From assembly GCF_000513295.1 (NCBI RefSeq), contig NC_023065.1:1984001-2048000 (forward strand): DNA of 64,000 nucleotides, written 5' to 3'. Shown one piece after another: positions 1 to 7,641 of this stretch; position 1 is the first letter of the stretch; each line of letters starts with the position of its first letter. Under the pieces are notes generated by a model. That model had not been told where the DNA came from. It made no database searches and saw only the letters and a list, made by a program, of their open reading frames with translations. The position numbers and the translations under genes were made by a program. Source of the DNA: Magnetospirillum gryphiswaldense MSR-1 v2. Lineage in GTDB: Bacteria; Pseudomonadota; Alphaproteobacteria; Rhodospirillales; Magnetospirillaceae.

Positions 1-1
1 T

Positions 2-1702
2 GGCTTCGCCACCTGCGCCCGCATCCGCGCCATGCCCGAGTGGTCCGACATCCCCATCCTGGTGCAGACGGCGCTGACCACGCCGCAAGACGTGCTGGCC
101 TGCTTCCAGGCCGGCGCCTCGGACGTGGTGGTCAAGCCGATCCGACCGGCGGAACTGACCGCACGCCTGCGCGTGCACCTGGAAAACCGCCGCATGCTCC
201 GCACGCTGCGCGACGCCAATCAGCGCATCCACAAGGAGATGCTGGGGGCGCGTGAGATGCAGCGCACCTTGTTTCCCTCGGCGACGGCGCTGGACCAGTT
301 GCGGGCCGAACACGGCCTGTGCATCGAAGGCAAGGTCGAGCCGTTGGACGGCGTCGGCGGCGACATTTGGGGATTGCATCCGCTCAGCGACACCTTGGTC
401 GCGGTGATGGTGGCGGACTTCTCCGGCCACGGTCTGATGGCGGCGTTGAATACCTTTTGGCTGCATGCCTTCGTCAGCAAACAGGCGGCGGCCATGCGCC
501 AGCCGGCGGAGTTTCTGAAGCTGCTCAACGGCGCCTTGCGGGCCAATCTGATGCGCGGCCATTTCGCCACCTTCTTTTTCGGCCTGATCGACCTGGAGCG
601 TGACGAATTGCATTGGGCCGGTGCCGGCGCGCCCAAGCCGATCCTGGTGCTGAACGACGAATTCCATGAACTGGACACCACCGGCCTGCCCCTGGGCCTG
701 ACCGATCGCGCCATTTACGGCAGTCATTCGGTGGCATTTCCGCCCGGGGCCTGCCTGCTGGTGTTCAGCGACGGCCTGACCGACATCGCCAGTCAAGACG
801 GCACCCGCATCGAAGCCCATGGCCTGATGCAACGCTTGCGCCCACATCTGCTCGCCAACCCGGCCACAAACCTGGCCGGTATCCTGGAAGCGGTGGCCCC
901 AGCCGGCCAAACCCGGCTGAGCGACGACACCACGGCGGTGTGGATCCGCCGCCGTCCACGGGAAGCAAACGACCTGATCGACCCGCGCCACCTGTGCCTG
1001 AGCGGCATCGAGTTGGAACAGGTCAAATGGTGGGTGACCTTGCTGGCCCTGCCCTACCGCGTCACCCCCATACCAGGGCAGCCCAGCCGTCCGATCCATC
1101 TGATCGCCAGCGGCGAGGACCAACTTCTGAACAATGCCTTCGACTGCAATTTCGCCGCCATCGTCGAGATCATCGCCGATCAATTGGGCGAGGAACCGCC
1201 GGAAGAGCTGGTGCTGCCGCCCAGCGACACCCATATGCTGGTTTCCCTGACCACCACCACCGCCTATCGCCTGCCCTTGGCCATGCTGGTGTGCGATAGC
1301 CTGCTGGCCCGCGGCATGATCAGCGAACCGGCCAAGGGCAGCATCCTGCTGGCCTTGCAGGAAGCCATCGCCAATGGCGTCGTCCATGGCAATCTGGAAC
1401 TGCATTCGCCACGCCGCGCCTTCGAAAACATGCGGGCCTATTGGGCGGAAATCCGCAACCGTCTGGCCGACCCGGCCAAGGCCCGACGCAGAATCACCAT
1501 CGACTGCCACCTGCGTGACGACCTGATCTGCATCACCGTTACCGACCAGGGACGCGGCTACAACCCCGAAACCGTACAGGACCGCGACCCGTCGCGCCCG
1601 CACGGCAAGGGATTGAAGCTGATCAGCCAATTGGCGGCGGGAATCGAGGTGGGGCTGGGCGGGCGCCAGCACGCCTTGACCTTCCCGCGCGAACTGAACT
1701 GA
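2..1702 (+). CDS. Response regulator with SpoIIE-type PP2C phosphatase and HATPase domains (5' partial)
   Basis: The reading frame is open from the window edge, so the N-terminus is missing. What remains begins in the second half of a receiver domain (ending VVVKPIRPAELTARL, with the conserved Lys-Pro), followed by a linker helix, a SpoIIE/PP2C serine phosphatase domain (GGDIWG and VADFSGHG metal-binding motifs) and a C-terminal GHKL ATPase of the RsbW type (N-box EAIANGVVHGN, G-box DQGRGYNP and GKGLKLI). Such proteins usually act in partner-switching control, dephosphorylating an anti-sigma antagonist while the ATPase acts as kinase or anti-sigma factor. A strong hairpin follows the stop codon. 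Domain calls are confident; the signalling partner is unknown. Confidence 0.85.
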   Translation, partial: GFATCARIRAMPEWSDIPILVQTALTTPQDVLACFQAGASDVVVKPIRPAELTARLRVHLENRRMLRTLRDANQRIHKEMLGAREMQRTLFPSATALDQLRAEHGLCIEGKVEPLDGVGGDIWGLHPLSDTLVAVMVADFSGHGLMAALNTFWLHAFVSKQAAAMRQPAEFLKLLNGALRANLMRGHFATFFFGLIDLERDELHWAGAGAPKPILVLNDEFHELDTTGLPLGLTDRAIYGSHSVAFPPGACLLVFSDGLTDIASQDGTRIEAHGLMQRLRPHLLANPATNLAGILEAVAPAGQTRLSDDTTAVWIRRRPREANDLIDPRHLCLSGIELEQVKWWVTLLALPYRVTPIPGQPSRPIHLIASGEDQLLNNAFDCNFAAIVEIIADQLGEEPPEELVLPPSDTHMLVSLTTTTAYRLPLAMLVCDSLLARGMISEPAKGSILLALQEAIANGVVHGNLELHSPRRAFENMRAYWAEIRNRLADPAKARRRITIDCHLRDDLICITVTDQGRGYNPETVQDRDPSRPHGKGLKLISQLAAGIEVGLGGRQHALTFPRELN

Positions 1703-1708
1703 GCCTCG

Positions 1709-1747
1709 TACCAAGTCTCGATGAGTTCGACTCAGCGAGACTTGGTA
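1709..1747. terminator. Bidirectional hairpin between convergent genes
   Basis: A perfect 12-bp inverted repeat (TACCAAGTCTCG at 1709-1720 and its complement at 1736-1747) encloses a second 5-bp stem TGAGT/ACTCA with a TCG loop. It fills the gap between two stop codons of convergent genes, so it can serve both strands. There is no clear U tract. Confidence 0.7.
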
Positions 1748-2515
1748 TCAGCCCTTGTCGGGCATCCGGGCCCCGATCCAGCCCATCAGGCGGTCAGGCA
1801 AAGCGGCACTCAGCCAGGCACCGAAGGCCATGGGCCAGGGAAAGGCGATGCGTCCCCGATTGCGCGCTAATCCCTTGACCATGATGCGGGCGGCGCGGTC
1901 GGCATCCATCAGGAACGGCATCTTGAATGTGTTCACCGCCGTCATCCGCGTGGTGACGAAGCCGGGACAAATCACCGACACCCTGACGCCATCCCGCGCC
2001 AACAGACCGCGCAGACCTTCGCCCCAGGCCTTTACCGCCGCCTTGGACGCGCAATAGCTTGGCGCCCCCGGCAAGCCACGATAGCCGGCCAAGGACGCCA
2101 TGATGGCGATCTGACCGTGACGGCGACCACGCATGATGTCGATGGCCGGAAACACCGTGTTCATGACACCGTCCACGTTGACGGCGAAAATAGTGCGGGC
2201 CTGATCGGCGCTTTCGCCGCCGCCATCGCCGGTGCCGGCGGAAATGCCGGCATTGGCGATCACCAGATCCAGTGGCCGGATGCCGTCGCATTCCTTGATC
2301 CAGGTGGCCATGGGCACCGCCTGCGTCACGTTGATGACCAAGGCGTGGACCACGGCCTTCCTGGCCCGACAGGCATCGGCGACGTCGTGCAGCCGCTGGC
2401 GGTCGCGCCCCGACAGAAACAAGGTGATGCCGGGCCCGGCATAGGCCAGCGCCAGGGCTTGGCCCAACCCGGACGAGGCGCCGGTGATCAGGATGGCTTG
2501 CGGGCGCCGGCTCAT
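1748..2515 (-). CDS. Short-chain dehydrogenase/reductase (SDR)
   Basis: A 255-residue classical SDR with an N-terminal Rossmann fold. The cofactor motif TGASSGLG is near residue 10, NAG is present mid-protein, and the catalytic Tyr-x3-Lys is seen in YCASKAA. Its substrate cannot be read from sequence. The ATG at 2515 overlaps the stop of hepT by four bases (ATGA), so it is translationally coupled to the toxin-antitoxin pair upstream; the frame is open further upstream but that extension overlaps hepT and looks non-protein-like. A hairpin follows its stop codon. Confidence 0.85.
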   Translation of the reverse strand: MSRRPQAILITGASSGLGQALALAYAGPGITLFLSGRDRQRLHDVADACRARKAVVHALVINVTQAVPMATWIKECDGIRPLDLVIANAGISAGTGDGGGESADQARTIFAVNVDGVMNTVFPAIDIMRGRRHGQIAIMASLAGYRGLPGAPSYCASKAAVKAWGEGLRGLLARDGVRVSVICPGFVTTRMTAVNTFKMPFLMDADRAARIMVKGLARNRGRIAFPWPMAFGAWLSAALPDRLMGWIGARMPDKG

Positions 2516-2856
2516 CCCTTGTCCGCCAACAAGGTTTTGAGCGGGGCGACCAGCGGCGGCAGATCGTTGCGGGCGGCGTCCAGGATGATTTCCGGGTCGA
2601 CCGAATGGTATTCGTGTACCAGGATATTGCGCATGTCGCCGATACGCGACCAAGGCAGTTCCGGGTGACGCTGGATGATGTCGAAGGGGATGCGCTTGGA
2701 CGCCTCGCCCAGAATTTCCAGATTGCGGATCACCGCATCCTGAGTGCGACTGTCAGCGACGAATTGCGCCGTGTTCATGCCGTCCACATAGCTTTCGATA
2801 CGGTCGATGGCTTCCAGCATATCCTCGACGCGGACGCGCCAATCCTTTTGCGTCAT
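2512..2856 (-). CDS. hepT: HepT-like toxin (HEPN RNase, DUF86)
   Basis: A 114-residue protein of the HepT/DUF86 family, a HEPN-fold ribonuclease toxin. The diagnostic R-x4-H-x-Y motif is present as RNILVHEY; in characterised pairs the Tyr is AMPylated by the MntA antitoxin. The ATG at 2856 overlaps the mntA stop by four bases (ATGA), favouring this start over upstream alternatives. The gene in turn overlaps the downstream SDR by four bases. Family identity is firm; activity in this strain is inferred. Confidence 0.85.
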   Translation of the reverse strand: MTQKDWRVRVEDMLEAIDRIESYVDGMNTAQFVADSRTQDAVIRNLEILGEASKRIPFDIIQRHPELPWSRIGDMRNILVHEYHSVDPEIILDAARNDLPPLVAPLKTLLADKG

Positions 2857-3296
2857 GGCTCGCATACCTCGTCGCCGAAGACGGGCAGGCATTCCGCCAG
2901 GATGCGGGCCTTCAGCCTGGGCTTGATATTGTTCTTGGTGATCAGGTCGACCGGACGGCCCAAAACCCCCTCCAGGGCGTGCTTCAATTCCACATAGCGG
3001 AACAGGCCACCGGGCTGGCCGGGCAGGAATTCCACCATCAAATCCACGTCCGACATGGGCCGCGCCTCGTCGCGCACCACCGAGCCGAACAACGACGCAC
3101 CCTTGACGCCGAAGCGTCGGAAAATATCGGCATGGGCGCGCAAAGCGGCCATGACTTCGTCGCGGGTAATGGACTGGCGTTGCCGGCTGACGCGCCCGGC
3201 ATAGGACTTGACCGCCTCGACCTTGTCGGCGGGGACGCGGAGGGTGACATCCACCACATTGGGGCGACCGCGAGCGGGGCGACGACGTTCCTTCAT
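2853..3296 (-). CDS. mntA: MntA-like minimal nucleotidyltransferase antitoxin
   Basis: A small nucleotidyltransferase-fold protein with the G-S-x(n)-D-x-D signature (GSVVRDEARPMSDVDLMVEF) that binds metal and nucleotide. In known MntA-HepT systems this enzyme transfers AMP to the toxin's active-site Tyr. The ATG at 3296 gives 147 residues; a TTG at 3329 with an AAGGGGG-like ribosome site just upstream is an alternative that adds 11 residues. An unusual N-terminal stretch of about 45 residues, rich in Arg, precedes the enzymatic core and may bind DNA for autoregulation (inference). Confidence 0.82.
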   Translation of the reverse strand: MKERRRPARGRPNVVDVTLRVPADKVEAVKSYAGRVSRQRQSITRDEVMAALRAHADIFRRFGVKGASLFGSVVRDEARPMSDVDLMVEFLPGQPGGLFRYVELKHALEGVLGRPVDLITKNNIKPRLKARILAECLPVFGDEVCEP

Positions 3297-3338
3297 CTCT
3301 CCAACATAAACCTGGCCGGGCTTCAGCAAAAGCCCCCT

Positions 3339-4238
3339 TCAGCCGCCGGTATAAGTGACGGTGATCCGCCGCGCCGCCACATGCAAGGTGTCGAAATCGG
3401 CCAGCTTCAACTCACCGATCCGGTTCTTGGCGTCACGGATGCGGTCCATCATCTCGCGCAGGTGGCTGCCGTCGTGCTGCAACAGCTCGGCGGCGCGTTC
3501 GGCCAATTCGGTCAACAGGGTTTCCAGCTTGAACATGCCGGTGATGGTCAGGTCACGATGATTGTGACCGGCGGCGGCGGCGTTCAGCATGGACCGACAT
3601 TCCCATTCGGTGGCGGCGGCAAGGCGTTTGATCCGTTCGGTGCCGAGGGCGCGGCTGGCCTGCTGGCGCAACATTTCATAGCGTTCGGAGGGAATGCCGA
3701 CAGCCCGAGCGGCCAGGGGATTGGGCGCATCGATGGTCGGCGCGCTCTGCGCCCCTTGGCGCGGTCCTTTGCGGCGGTCGGGGCCAAGATAATCGTGGGT
3801 GACGACGAAGGGCTTGCGCCGTGCCCGAAAGGCGTTCAGACGCGTGCTCAGCTGATCGGGTGAAAACGGGATCAGCAGCAGATCGTCGGTGCCGCTGTCC
3901 ACCGCCTTGGCCAGACGCGTCGGCTCGGGGGCGGTCAGCAACAACATGCTGACGATGAACGGATCGGGGCCAAGACGGCCCAGCCGGATCTCGCGCAGCA
4001 AAAAGAAAGTGTCGTGCCCCTCCAACTCGGCGTTCATCACCACGGCATCGAAACCGCCCTGCTCAAGCGCCTTGTGGGCGGTGACGAAACCATGAGCCTC
4101 GACGATGTCACGAATTCCTAGATTATTCAGACCGATGCGGATGGCCTGACGGATCATGCCGTTGGATTCGCAGATCAATACCTTGGCCTTGGACAAGCCC
4201 TGGGGCTGAACCGGCGCCGGCTTCGAAAACGCACTCAT
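3339..4238 (-). CDS. Receiver-like protein lacking phosphorylation residues
   Basis: A 299-residue protein whose first about 130 residues align with response-regulator receivers, but key residues are changed. The phosphoacceptor position is Asn69 (VVMNAEL instead of a V-L-L-D-type strand), the acidic pair is reduced to Glu-Ser (LICESN), and the conserved Lys is replaced in LLIPFSP. A Pro/Arg-rich linker with YLGPDRR follows, then a helical C-terminal domain of about 110 residues with no recognised DNA-binding motif. It is probably a phosphorylation-independent pseudo-receiver adaptor (inference). It is transcribed divergently from yicC. Confidence 0.75.
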   Translation of the reverse strand: MSAFSKPAPVQPQGLSKAKVLICESNGMIRQAIRIGLNNLGIRDIVEAHGFVTAHKALEQGGFDAVVMNAELEGHDTFFLLREIRLGRLGPDPFIVSMLLLTAPEPTRLAKAVDSGTDDLLLIPFSPDQLSTRLNAFRARRKPFVVTHDYLGPDRRKGPRQGAQSAPTIDAPNPLAARAVGIPSERYEMLRQQASRALGTERIKRLAAATEWECRSMLNAAAAGHNHRDLTITGMFKLETLLTELAERAAELLQHDGSHLREMMDRIRDAKNRIGELKLADFDTLHVAARRITVTYTGG

Positions 4239-4398
4239 TGAATTTTGCCTAACGATATGAAACCTCAGGGATATTTTCTGTCAGCTAGCGGCCCTCGGGC
4301 ACACCATATCCCCGAAGTTGCAGGTGCGAACAGCGGGACAAAAGATATTTTTCCCCCTCCCAAAGTCGCAAGCCGGGCTGCCATACCCATGCGGAGTG

Positions 4399-4427
4399 TT
4401 GTTGTGCCCGGCTACCATCGCTATAAC
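4399..4427 (+). promoter_or_regulatory. Sigma70-type promoter upstream of yicC
   Basis: TTGTTG at 4399-4404 and TATAAC at 4422-4427 are separated by 17 bases, placing a start site about 25 bases upstream of the GTG of yicC. Good spacing and position, but consensus matches are common by chance. Confidence 0.45.
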
Positions 4428-4458
4428 CGTGCGATTCCATCCGACGGAGGTATGCACC

Positions 4459-5355
4459 GTGACCATTGCCAGCATGACCGGCTATGCCCGCGCCGAAGGC
4501 CGCGACGCCCAGTGCACCTGGCTGTGGGAAGCCAAAAGCGTCAATGGCAAGGGCCTGGACCTGCGCTGCCGCCTGCCCCACGGTCACGACGCCCTGGAAG
4601 TGGCCGCGCGCGAAGCGGTGACCCGCAAGCTGAAACGCGGCAACGTGCAGATGTCGTTGACCATCTCCGCCAATGCCAGCGCCCAGGCGGTGCGGGTCAA
4701 CCAGGATCTGCTGAACCAATTGGTGGCGCTAGTGGACGAACTTGGCCCCAGCCACCAGAACATCGCCCCCGCCCGCTGGGATGGTTTGCTGGCGATCAAG
4801 GGCGTGCTGGAAGCCGCCGGCGGCGATGAAGGCACCGACGACGAGACTAGGCTTACCCGTGAAGCGGCGCTGAAGCTTGACCTGGACAAGGTTCTGGATG
4901 CCCTGGCCGCCATGCGTCTGAGCGAGGGCGCGCGCATCCAGGAGGTGCTGCTGTCGCAACTGGACGAGATCGGCCAATTGGCCGAGCGGGCCGCCGCCTG
5001 CGCGTCGTTGCGCCCGGAAGCCCTGCGTGAACGGCTGCGCCTCCAGGTGGCGGCGGTGCTGGAAGCGGCACCATCCCTGGCCGAGGACCGCATCGCCCAG
5101 GAAGTGGCGCTGATCGCCGTCAAGTCCGATATCCGCGAAGAACTGGACCGTCTGCGCGCCCATGTGGGCGCCGCCCGCGACCTGATCGGCCAGGGCGGCG
5201 CGGTGGGCCGCAAGCTGGACTTCCTGTCGCAGGAATTCAACCGCGAGGCCAACACCCTGTGTTCCAAGTCGTCGGATGTGGAATTGACCCGCATCGGCCT
5301 GGACCTGAAAGCGGTGATCGATCAGTTCCGCGAACAAGTGCAAAACATCGAATAG
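4459..5355 (+). CDS. yicC: YicC family endoribonuclease
   Basis: A 298-residue YicC/YloC family protein. The typical N-terminus IASMTGYARAEG and the C-terminal DUF1732 region (KLDFLSQEFNREANTL...KAVIDQFREQVQN) are both present. Family members are RNases implicated in small-RNA turnover. The GTG at 4459 is chosen because CGGAGG lies eight bases upstream and it gives the conserved family start; the longer open frame upstream lacks family similarity. The gene is followed 13 bases later by gmk, a conserved neighbour in many bacteria. Confidence 0.92.
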   Translation: MTIASMTGYARAEGRDAQCTWLWEAKSVNGKGLDLRCRLPHGHDALEVAAREAVTRKLKRGNVQMSLTISANASAQAVRVNQDLLNQLVALVDELGPSHQNIAPARWDGLLAIKGVLEAAGGDEGTDDETRLTREAALKLDLDKVLDALAAMRLSEGARIQEVLLSQLDEIGQLAERAAACASLRPEALRERLRLQVAAVLEAAPSLAEDRIAQEVALIAVKSDIREELDRLRAHVGAARDLIGQGGAVGRKLDFLSQEFNREANTLCSKSSDVELTRIGLDLKAVIDQFREQVQNIE

Positions 5356-5368
5356 ACAGGCGACACCC

Positions 5369-6019
5369 ATGACTTTCCCGCCCGCCAATCTGCCTAACGT
5401 GCCGCGCCGCGGCCTGATGCTGGTGTTGTCGTCGCCGTCGGGCGCCGGCAAAAGCACCATTTCCCGCGCGCTCCTGGAGCGCGATGCCGATATCGCCCTG
5501 TCGGTGTCGGCCACCACCCGCCCGCCCCGTCCGGGCGAGGTGGACGGCAAGGATTATCATTTCGTCAGCGTCGAGACCTTCCAGCAGATGGTCGCCGCCG
5601 GCCAGTTCCTGGAACATGCCCGCGTGTTCGACAATTATTACGGCACGCCGCGCCAACCGGTGGAAGACACCCTGGCCGCCGGTCGTGACGTGTTGTTCGA
5701 CATCGATTGGCAGGGCACCCAGCAATTGGGGCAGAACGCGCGGGCCGATCTGGTCACCGTGTTCATCCTGCCGCCGTCCCTGGCCGAACTGGAACGCCGC
5801 CTGCACACCCGCGCCCAGGACAGCGCCGAGGTGGTGGCCAAGCGCATGAGCAAGGCCGGCGACGAAATGAGCCATTGGTTCGAGTACGATTACATCTTGC
5901 TCAATGCCGACATCGACCGCTCCATCGCCCGCGTCCAGGCGGTGCTGGATGCCGAACGGCTGAAACGCGACCGCCAGGTCGGCATGGCCCGCTTTGTCAA
6001 CGGATTACGCGGCCAGTGA
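5369..6019 (+). CDS. gmk: Guanylate kinase
   Basis: A 216-residue guanylate kinase that converts GMP to GDP with ATP. The P-loop (SSPSGAGKST, about residues 21-30), the GMP-binding segment (SATTRPPRPGEVDGKDYHF) and the lid Arg-rich region are all present. It follows yicC in the same direction and its TGA overlaps the GTG start of the next gene (GTGA), suggesting a yicC-gmk-glycosyltransferase operon. Confidence 0.96.
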   Translation: MTFPPANLPNVPRRGLMLVLSSPSGAGKSTISRALLERDADIALSVSATTRPPRPGEVDGKDYHFVSVETFQQMVAAGQFLEHARVFDNYYGTPRQPVEDTLAAGRDVLFDIDWQGTQQLGQNARADLVTVFILPPSLAELERRLHTRAQDSAEVVAKRMSKAGDEMSHWFEYDYILLNADIDRSIARVQAVLDAERLKRDRQVGMARFVNGLRGQ

Positions 6020-6996
6020 GTCACCCGGCAAGCATCCTGGTCTATGTCGGTCTTGACGCCGTCGGCGACGGGCTGATGAAGCTGCCGTTCCTGCGGGCCT
6101 TGCGGGCTGGCTTCCCCGCCGCCCGCATCACTTGGCTGGCCGGCAAGGGCCATACCGTCTATGCCGGCACCCTGGCCCCGGTGGTCGCCGGACTGGTGGA
6201 CGAGGTGGTGGATCAGGCCGGCATCGGCAGCCGGGCGGCGGAATTGTTCGGCCCTCGGCCACTGCATGGCCGCCATTTCGACCTGATCATCGACACCCAG
6301 CGCCGCCTGTTGACCAGCCTGATCCTGCGCCGGGTCCGCCATACCCGTTTCATCTCCGCCGCCGCCGGTTTTTGGCTGTCCTCGGCCCGGCCCGGCTCCG
6401 GCCATGTCCGCCCGCCCGCCATGGTCGGTCAGTTGATGGATCTGGTCACCCTGGCCAAAGGGAGCGTGGTGGAAACCGCCGCCGCCCTGATCATCGACCC
6501 CGCCACCGAAGCCGAGGCCGCCCGCCTGCTGCCGGACGGTCCGGTCTATGTGGGACTGGCCCCTGGGGCCGGTGGGCGGCAGAAATGCTGGCCGCTCGAT
6601 CGCTTTATCGCCGTGGGTGAACATCTGACGCAACAGGGCCGGGTGCCGGTTTTCCTGCTGGGCCCCAATGAAGGCGATTGGGCGATGCCGATTCGCGCCA
6701 CCCTGCCCCAGGCCCTGCTGCCCTTGCAAGCGGCGGACAAGGTAACCCCGCTGTTGACCATCGCCCTGGGCCGGCGCCTGCGCGCGGCCATCGCCAACGA
6801 TTCCGGCACCGGCCACATGCTGGCCGCCGCCGACGTACCGCTGATTTCGCTGTTCGGGCCGACACCGGCGGCCAAGTTCGCCCCCGCCGCCCAGGTGGCG
6901 CGGGTGATCCGGGCGCAGGATCATGGCGGCGAGTCCATGGACCTGATCCCGCTCCAATCCGTGCTGGATGAACTGGCGGCCCTGCTGCCGCTTTGA
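6016..6996 (+). CDS. Glycosyltransferase family 9 (heptosyltransferase-like)
   Basis: A 326-residue GT9 protein of the ADP-heptose:LPS heptosyltransferase superfamily. The N-terminal Rossmann domain shows the family's G-D-xx-MxxPFLRAL pattern, and the C-terminal donor-binding domain has GLAPGAGGRQKCWP and ANDSGTGHMLAAADVPLISLFGPT. It probably adds a sugar to the lipopolysaccharide core; the donor and acceptor are not deducible. The GTG start at 6016 overlaps the gmk stop, so the two are probably translationally coupled. Confidence 0.85.
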   Translation: MSHPASILVYVGLDAVGDGLMKLPFLRALRAGFPAARITWLAGKGHTVYAGTLAPVVAGLVDEVVDQAGIGSRAAELFGPRPLHGRHFDLIIDTQRRLLTSLILRRVRHTRFISAAAGFWLSSARPGSGHVRPPAMVGQLMDLVTLAKGSVVETAAALIIDPATEAEAARLLPDGPVYVGLAPGAGGRQKCWPLDRFIAVGEHLTQQGRVPVFLLGPNEGDWAMPIRATLPQALLPLQAADKVTPLLTIALGRRLRAAIANDSGTGHMLAAADVPLISLFGPTPAAKFAPAAQVARVIRAQDHGGESMDLIPLQSVLDELAALLPL

Positions 6997-7059
6997 CCCC
7001 GACGGCATTAGGGATTACCTTCTGCCCCAATCGACGACTTGCCATGGGACGATTGCAAG

Positions 7060-7584
7060 ATGGATATCAAGGACCACATTCGCGGCATTCCGGACTTTCC
7101 CAAGCCCGGCATCCTGTTCTATGACATCTCGACCCTGTTGGCCCATCCTGATGCTTGGTCGGTGGCCCTGGGCCGCTTGGCCAACGATGTGCGCAAGCTC
7201 CAGCCCGACGTGCTGGCCGGCGTCGAATCCCGCGGCTTTCTGGTGGCGGCGCCGCTGGCGTTGAAGCTGGGCTGTGGCTTCGTCATGCTGCGCAAGAAGG
7301 GCAAGCTGCCGGGCAAGACCATCCGCCATGAATATTCGTTGGAATATGGCACCGACACCATCGAGATCCAGGAAGACGCCATCCAGCCGGGCCAGCGCGT
7401 GGTCATCTTGGACGATTTGCTGGCCACCGGCGGCACCATGTGTGCCGGGGTTGATTTGCTGCGCAAGGTGGGCGGCAACGTCACCGGCGCGGCGGCGATC
7501 ATTGAACTGAATTTCCTGCCCGGTCGCCAGCGTCTGTCGGACATGAACGTTCCGTGCTCGACCTTGGTAGCTTACGACGACTAA
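7060..7584 (+). CDS. apt: Adenine phosphoribosyltransferase
   Basis: A 174-residue purine-salvage enzyme converting adenine and PRPP to AMP. The PRPP-binding motif [13 protein letters not shown] and the family N-terminus [14 protein letters not shown] are present, as is GVESRGF. The ATG at 7060 is preferred over one 21 bases upstream because it gives the family-typical start. It stands 63 bases after the glycosyltransferase gene. Confidence 0.95.
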   Translation: MDIKDHIRGIPDFPKPGILFYDISTLLAHPDAWSVALGRLANDVRKLQPDVLAGVESRGFLVAAPLALKLGCGFVMLRKKGKLPGKTIRHEYSLEYGTDTIEIQEDAIQPGQRVVILDDLLATGGTMCAGVDLLRKVGGNVTGAAAIIELNFLPGRQRLSDMNVPCSTLVAYDD

Positions 7585-7641
7585 CACACAAAACGTGCGC
7601 GGGCCGGCTGTGGGGGCGGTCGGACAGGGGAAGCCGGACTG

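Noticed and set aside
2979-3863. Long plus-strand open frame opposite mntA and the pseudo-receiver gene
   Set aside because: Composition is His/Gly/Gln-rich without domain resemblance and it is antisense to well-supported genes; typical of GC-rich DNA.
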